Source: an uncultured Eubacteriales bacterium
GTDB taxonomy: Bacteria > Bacillota_A > Clostridia > Oscillospirales > Oscillospiraceae
Assembly (NCBI GenBank): GCA_900556015.1
Contig: USNH01000010.1
Span: 1 to 11,120 of the forward strand
Length of the DNA: 11,120 bases
Reading direction: 5' to 3'
In this document: in pieces, positions 7,397 to 11,120 of the stretch
Layout of the letters: each line of letters begins with the position of its first letter
How positions within the stretch are numbered: position 1 is the stretch's first letter
Translations under genes and position numbers: made by a program
The notes under the pieces: model-generated
Told to the model about the DNA's origin: nothing
The model's input: only the letters and a program-made list of their open reading frames with translations
Databases searched by the model: none

Positions 7397-8355
7397 TGTG
7401 GTCGCTTGCGGCACTTGTTATCGGCTTTGGCATAGACCTTCTGGTGGGCGACCCTCATGGCTTCCCCCACCCGGTAGTGCTGATTGGAAAATGTATCAGT
7501 GTGTTGGAGCGGGGGCTGCGGCGCATATGCCCCAAAACGCCATCCGGCGAGCGGGCGGCGGGCGCCATCCTGTGGGGCGCGGTGGTCATCGTATCCACCG
7601 CCGTCCCGGCTCTGCTGCTGTGGCTGTGCGGGCTGGTCAGCCCGTGGCTGCGTCTAGCGGTGGAGAGTGTGATGTGCTGGCAGATCTTGGCCGTTAAGTC
7701 CCTGCGGGACGAGAGCATGAAGGTCTATGACGCGCTGGAGAGCGGCGATTTGGCCGCCTCCCGCCATGCTGTTTCCATGATCGTGGGGCGGGATACCGAC
7801 CGGCTGGACGATGCCGCCGTGACCCGTGCCGCCGTGGAAACGGTGGCGGAGAACACCTCCGACGGCGTGGTGGCGCCGCTGCTGTTCCTGGCCATCGGCG
7901 GTGCGCCGCTGGGATTTTTCTACAAGGCGGTGAACACCATGGACTCCATGCTGGGGTATGTGGAGCCGCCCTATAAGAACATCGGTCTTGTACCCGCCAA
8001 GGCCGACGACGTGGTGAATTACATCCCGGCGCGGCTGTCGGCCCTGCTGATACTGGCGGCGGGCGGCCTGATGGGACTGGATATTTCAGCGGGCTGGCGG
8101 ATCTTCCGCCGCGACCGCCGGAAGCACGCCAGCCCCAACTCGGCCCAGACGGAATCCGTCTGCGCGGGACTGCTGGGCGTGCGCCTGGCTGGGGATGCGT
8201 GGTACCACGGCGTGCTGCACAAAAAGGAGTATATCGGCGACGCATCGCGGGAGATCACCCACGAGGACATCCCTCGCGTGTGCCGCCTGATGACGGTCAC
8301 AGCGCTTCTCACCCTGCTTTTGAGCTGCGGGGTCAAGCTGTCCTTTGCGCTATAA
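7393..8355 (+). CDS. cbiB: Adenosylcobinamide-phosphate synthase CbiB, membrane protein
   Basis: CbiB joins adenosylcobyric acid to (R)-1-amino-2-propanol phosphate at the cytoplasmic membrane. The 320-residue protein shows IDLLVGDPHGFPHPVVLIGK (14-33), RDTDRLDDAAVTRAAVETVAENTSDGVVAP (133-162), KAVNTMDSMLGY (178-189) and the AKADDVVNYIPARLSALL region (202-219), all CbiB/CobD(Pseudomonas)-type signatures. Hydrophobic stretches suggest membrane segments near residues 4-19, 56-80, 158-175, 214-230 and 298-318. GGAGGAG at 7379-7385 is 7 nt before ATG 7393, which overlaps the previous TGA; a second ATG follows at 7396. Directly downstream is the cobD-type gene that would supply its aminopropanol phosphate substrate. 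Confidence 0.96.
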   Translation: MMWSLAALVIGFGIDLLVGDPHGFPHPVVLIGKCISVLERGLRRICPKTPSGERAAGAILWGAVVIVSTAVPALLLWLCGLVSPWLRLAVESVMCWQILAVKSLRDESMKVYDALESGDLAASRHAVSMIVGRDTDRLDDAAVTRAAVETVAENTSDGVVAPLLFLAIGGAPLGFFYKAVNTMDSMLGYVEPPYKNIGLVPAKADDVVNYIPARLSALLILAAGGLMGLDISAGWRIFRRDRRKHASPNSAQTESVCAGLLGVRLAGDAWYHGVLHKKEYIGDASREITHEDIPRVCRLMTVTALLTLLLSCGVKLSFAL

Positions 8356-8366
8356 AGGAGACATAG

Positions 8367-9431
8367 ATGCTGTATCAAACAGAAAATCAACACGGCGGCG
8401 ATGTATACGGCGGCGGTATCACGCTGGATTTTTCCGCCAACACCAACCCCCTGGGTACGCCTCCCGGCGTACTGGAGGCGGTGTGCCGGGCTCTGCCCCA
8501 GCTGCACCGCTACCCCGACCCCTACTGCCGCCAGCTGGTGCAGGCCATCGCGGCCCACGAGCAGGTGCCGGCGTCCTATATTCTCTGCGGAAACGGCGCG
8601 GCAGACCTGATCTACACATACTGCGCCGCCCTGCGGCCTCGGACGGCGGTAGAGCTGGCCCCTACCTTTGTGGAATATGGGGCGGGACTGGCGCAGGTGG
8701 GTTGCCGCGTAGAGCGGTATTTCCTGCATCAGGCGCAGAACTTCGATTTGGACGAGCGGTTTCTGTCCTTCTTAGAGGCGAAAAAGCCGGAGGTGGTATT
8801 CCTCTGCACCCCCAACAACCCCACCGGGCGGCTGATCCCGCTCCCGCTGCTGGAGCAGATCCTGCAATACTGCGCGGCACAAGGGGCGCGGCTGTTTCTG
8901 GATGAGTGCTTTCTCGATCTCACGGAGGACGGCGTCAGCGCCAAGTCCCTTCTGGCAGCGCACCCGGAGTTGCTGATCCTGAAGGCATTCACCAAGAGCT
9001 ACGGCATGGCGGGCATCCGGCTGGGGTACTGCCTGTGCGCCGACAGCGCGCTGCTGCGCCGCATGGCAAGCGCGTCCCAGCCGTGGAACGTATCCTCGCT
9101 GGCGCAGAGCGCCGGTGTGGCGGCGCTGGCGGAGCGGGACTTCCTACAAAGGACGCTGGCCCTCGTCCGCACGGAGCGGCGGTGGCTCACGGATAATCTG
9201 ACGGCGCTGGGCTTCTGGGTATGCCCGTCCCATGCCAATTACCTGCTGTTCCGCGGACCGCTGGGGCTGCGGGAGGGCCTGCTGCAGCAGGGTATCGCCA
9301 TCCGTGGCTGTGGGAATTACAACGGGCTGGACGACGGGTGGTATCGCATCGCCGTGCGGCCTCACGGGGAAAATGAAGCATTGATAACGGCCATCCGGCA
9401 ATTCTGCAAGGAGAAATCGCTATGGCAATGA
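8367..9431 (+). CDS. cobD: L-threonine-O-3-phosphate decarboxylase CobD (PLP, class I aminotransferase fold)
   Basis: CobD decarboxylates L-threonine phosphate to (R)-1-amino-2-propanol phosphate, the linker that CbiB attaches. The 354-residue PLP protein has N-terminal HGGDVY (9-14) and DFSANTNPLG (21-30), typical of CobD, then LHRYPDP (46-52), CGNGAADLIY (74-83), TPNNPTGRLIP (148-158), LFLDECFLDL (176-185, with the cofactor Asp) and the Schiff-base Lys in FTKSYGMAGIRLGY (Lys 210). Closely related histidinol-phosphate aminotransferases (HisC) share most motifs. The HGG start and position between cbiB and cbiP favour CobD. It has no cysteine-rich C-terminal extension like that of some CobD proteins. 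AAAGGAGA (8354-8361) overlaps the cbiB stop, 5 nt from the ATG; the intergenic gap is 11 bp. Confidence 0.92.
   Translation: MLYQTENQHGGDVYGGGITLDFSANTNPLGTPPGVLEAVCRALPQLHRYPDPYCRQLVQAIAAHEQVPASYILCGNGAADLIYTYCAALRPRTAVELAPTFVEYGAGLAQVGCRVERYFLHQAQNFDLDERFLSFLEAKKPEVVFLCTPNNPTGRLIPLPLLEQILQYCAAQGARLFLDECFLDLTEDGVSAKSLLAAHPELLILKAFTKSYGMAGIRLGYCLCADSALLRRMASASQPWNVSSLAQSAGVAALAERDFLQRTLALVRTERRWLTDNLTALGFWVCPSHANYLLFRGPLGLREGLLQQGIAIRGCGNYNGLDDGWYRIAVRPHGENEALITAIRQFCKEKSLWQ
9408..9413 (+). promoter_or_regulatory. Ribosome binding site selecting the cbiP start
   Basis: AAGGAG lies 8 nt before ATG 9422 and 14 nt before in-frame ATG 9428. The spacing favours the first and makes the cobD/cbiP overlap 10 bp. 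Confidence 0.65.
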
Positions 9432-10885
9432 ATATTATGATACAGGGAACCATGTCCAATGCGGGAAAGAGCCTGCTGGCGGCGGGACTCTGCCGCGTTT
9501 TGAAGCAGGACGGCTACCGCGTGGCGCCGTTCAAAAGCCAGAATATGGCGCTGAACTCCTTCATTACCAAGGACGGCGGCGAGATGGGCCGGGCGCAGGT
9601 GGTGCAGGCGGAGGCCGCCGGGATCGAGCCGGATACCCGCATGAATCCCATCCTGCTCAAGCCCACCACCGACGTGGGCAGTCAGGTCATCATCAACGGA
9701 CAGGTGCGGGGCAATATGCAGGCCATGGAGTATTTCCGCCGCAAGCGGGACTACATCCCCGCTGTACTGGAGGCCTACAACAGTCTGACCTCAGAGTATG
9801 ACGTGATCGTCATTGAGGGGGCAGGTAGCCCCGCGGAGATCAATCTCAAGCAGGATGACATCGTCAATATGGGCCTTGCCAAGCTGGTGGACGCGCCGGT
9901 GCTGCTGGTAGGCGACATCGACCGGGGCGGCGTGTTCGCCCAGCTCTACGGCACGGTGGCGCTGCTGGAGGAGGACGAGCGCCGCCGCATCAAGGGCGTG
10001 GTGGTCAACAAATTCCGGGGCGACCGGGCCATTCTGGAGCCGGGACTGAAGACGCTGGAGCAGCTGTGCGGCATCCCGGTGGCGGGGGTCATCCCCTACA
10101 CCCATATAGACATCGACGATGAAGACAGCCTGACCGAGCGGTTTGACCGCTCCAAAGAGCGAAAGCTCCTGGATATTGCGGTGATCCGTGTGCCGCGCAT
10201 CTCCAATTTCACGGATTTCAGCCCCTTCGAACATTACGAAAACGTGTCGCTGCGCTATGTGGATCAGGTGAGCGACCTGCACCAGCCGGACATGATCCTG
10301 CTGCCGGGTACCAAGAGCACCATTGCCGATCTGCGCTGGCTGCGGCAGTCCGGTCTGGAGGCGGCCATTCTGAAGGCAGCCGACGCCGGTACGCTGATCT
10401 TCGGCGTCTGCGGCGGCTATCAGATGCTGGGACGCACCGTATCCGACCCGGAGCAGGTGGAGGCCGCCGGGGTCACGGCGATCAACGGTTTGGGCCTGCT
10501 GGAGATGGACACCGAATTCCGGGGTGAAAAGGTGCAGACCCAGACGCAAGGCGTCTTTCACGGTGTGGAGGGAATGCTCTCCGGCCTGAACGGACTCGCC
10601 TACGAGGGGTACGAGATCCACATGGGCCGCAGTCAGCAGCAGATGCCCGCCCTCACCGGCAGCAGAAACGTATACGGCAGCTATGTCCACGGCATTTTTG
10701 ACGCGCCGGGCATCGCCGATACGATCCTGCGGGCGCTGTGCGCCAGAAAGGGCGTGTCTTTTGACGCGCTGGCAACCTTTGACGCCTGCGGCTACAAGGA
10801 ACGGCAGTACGACCTGCTGGCGGATGTGGTACGCGGCGGACTGGATATGTCCTTTGTCTACCGGGTGCTGCGCCGGGAAGTATAA
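9422..10885 (+). CDS. cbiP: Cobyric acid synthase CbiP (CobQ)
   Basis: CbiP amidates the b, d, e and g side chains of adenosylcobyrinate a,c-diamide, with glutamine and ATP, giving adenosylcobyric acid. The 487-residue length is normal. The N-terminal dethiobiotin-synthetase-like domain has the P-loop GTMSNAGKS (9-17), the signature APFKSQNMALNS (35-46), EMGRAQVVQAEAA (54-66), MNPILLKP (74-81), IEGAGSPAEINL (131-142) and VGDIDRGGVFAQ (163-174). The C-terminal glutamine amidotransferase domain has LPGTKSTIADL (294-304), the nucleophile Cys 330 in FGVCGGYQMLG and catalytic His 423 in SYVHGIFD. ATG 9422 is preferred over ATG 9428: AAGGAG at 9408-9413 is 8 nt from the first but 14 nt from the second. 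The gene overlaps cobD by 10 bp and is followed by a 37-bp gap. Confidence 0.97.
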   Translation: MAMNIMIQGTMSNAGKSLLAAGLCRVLKQDGYRVAPFKSQNMALNSFITKDGGEMGRAQVVQAEAAGIEPDTRMNPILLKPTTDVGSQVIINGQVRGNMQAMEYFRRKRDYIPAVLEAYNSLTSEYDVIVIEGAGSPAEINLKQDDIVNMGLAKLVDAPVLLVGDIDRGGVFAQLYGTVALLEEDERRRIKGVVVNKFRGDRAILEPGLKTLEQLCGIPVAGVIPYTHIDIDDEDSLTERFDRSKERKLLDIAVIRVPRISNFTDFSPFEHYENVSLRYVDQVSDLHQPDMILLPGTKSTIADLRWLRQSGLEAAILKAADAGTLIFGVCGGYQMLGRTVSDPEQVEAAGVTAINGLGLLEMDTEFRGEKVQTQTQGVFHGVEGMLSGLNGLAYEGYEIHMGRSQQQMPALTGSRNVYGSYVHGIFDAPGIADTILRALCARKGVSFDALATFDACGYKERQYDLLADVVRGGLDMSFVYRVLRREV

Positions 10886-10903
10886 CGAAACAAGTTCCGA
10901 TGG

Positions 10904-10918
10904 AAAAAAAGGGGGGAG
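10904..10918 (+). promoter_or_regulatory. A7G6 purine tract and ribosome binding site before the last gene
   Basis: Seven A residues are followed by six G residues and AG, just before TTG 10923. The GGGGAG end can pair with 16S rRNA, which supports the TTG start. The A-rich part may keep the leader unstructured in an otherwise GC-rich transcript. The 37-bp gap shows no inverted repeat, so I see no terminator or promoter in it. Confidence 0.45.
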
Positions 10919-10922
10919 AGAC

Positions 10923-11120
10923 TTGAGCAGGATATTATGCGTGATTGACGGCATGACGGATCCCCACTTTCAGGTGGAGCGATATGGCCATCTGGCGTCC
11001 ATGGGTTCGGTGCGGTATGTGGATACCTGCGGCGGCTTCCCACCGGAAACACTGCACTGCGTACTGCGCCATGCCTTTGAAAGACTGCTGACGAAAGAAC
11101 GATGTATGCTTCTGTGGGGA
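10923..11120 (+). CDS. Putative alkaline-phosphatase-superfamily / phosphoglycerate-mutase-like protein, 3' partial
   Basis: Sixty-six codons are open from TTG 10923 to the window edge with no stop. The translation begins MSRILCVIDGMTDPHFQVER and continues with a Gly-rich stretch, TCGGFPPETLHCVL (35-48). The N-terminal hydrophobic strand ending in Asp-Gly (VIDGMTD) resembles the first metal-ligand segment of cofactor-independent phosphoglycerate mutases and related enzymes of the alkaline phosphatase superfamily. This is a recognition by eye from a short fragment, so the family call is tentative and the substrate unknown. TTG is chosen because a purine-rich site (GGGGAG, 10913-10918) ends 4 nt upstream and the next Met, at 10953, would remove the VIDG strand. 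G+C here is about 55%, lower than neighbours sampled in the high 60s, and the first codons (AGG, ATA, TTA) are unlike the operon's usual choice. It follows cbiP by 37 bp with no terminator, so it is probably cotranscribed. Confidence 0.6.
   Translation, partial: MSRILCVIDGMTDPHFQVERYGHLASMGSVRYVDTCGGFPPETLHCVLRHAFERLLTKERCMLLWG

Noticed and set aside
10886..10922. An intergenic terminator or promoter after cbiP
   Set aside because: There is no inverted repeat followed by T residues and no recognisable -35/-10 pair in 37 bp. The A7G6 tract is better explained as a leader and ribosome binding site.
9791..10954. A 387-codon open frame on the minus strand opposite cbiP
   Set aside because: It is a mirror of cbiP codon bias. 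The plus-strand gene has all catalytic motifs of cobyric acid synthase, and the antisense product has none that I recognise.

Overview
The window is one dense, plus-strand segment of an anaerobic (early cobalt insertion, 'cbi'-type) cobalamin biosynthesis operon. Every gene that can be supported reads left to right. The high G+C content, purine-rich AAAGGAGG-like ribosome binding sites, TTG starts and clostridial-looking protein sequences suggest a high-GC member of the Firmicutes/Clostridia, possibly a gut Oscillospiraceae-type bacterium. That placement is an inference from sequence style; there is no marker gene here.

Layout: cbiA (5' end cut off by the window), cbiC, cbiD, cbiF, cbiG, cbiH, a three-domain cbiJ-cbiE-cbiT fusion, cbiB, a cobD-type aminotransferase-fold gene, cbiP (cobQ), and the first 66 codons of a TTG-initiated gene that runs off the right edge. 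That last protein looks like an alkaline-phosphatase-superfamily / phosphoglycerate-mutase-like enzyme. Six of the ten junctions are overlaps of 4 to 10 bp and three more are gaps of 2, 3 and 11 bp. Only the last gene is set off, by 37 bp. No intergenic stretch is long enough to hold a promoter, riboswitch or terminator, so the control region (a cobalamin riboswitch would be expected) must lie upstream of position 1.

How the genes work together: CbiH (C17 methylation and ring contraction), CbiF (C11), CbiG (lactone opening), CbiD (C1), CbiJ (reduction), CbiT (C15 methylation and decarboxylation), CbiE (C5) and CbiC (methyl migration) take cobalt-factor III / cobalt-precorrin-3 to cobyrinate. 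CbiA and CbiP then amidate the side chains, CobD supplies the aminopropanol phosphate arm from threonine phosphate, and CbiB attaches it. Not seen here, and presumably elsewhere: cobalt chelatase (cbiK/cbiX), cbiL, the adenosyltransferase, the nucleotide-loop genes cobU/cobS/cobT, an alpha-ribazole phosphatase and a threonine kinase. The partial last gene is a candidate for one of these missing steps.

No mobile elements, CRISPR arrays, tRNA/rRNA genes or substantial repeats were seen. The most notable points are the single-chain CbiJ-CbiE-CbiT enzyme and the phosphatase/mutase-like gene in the operon.
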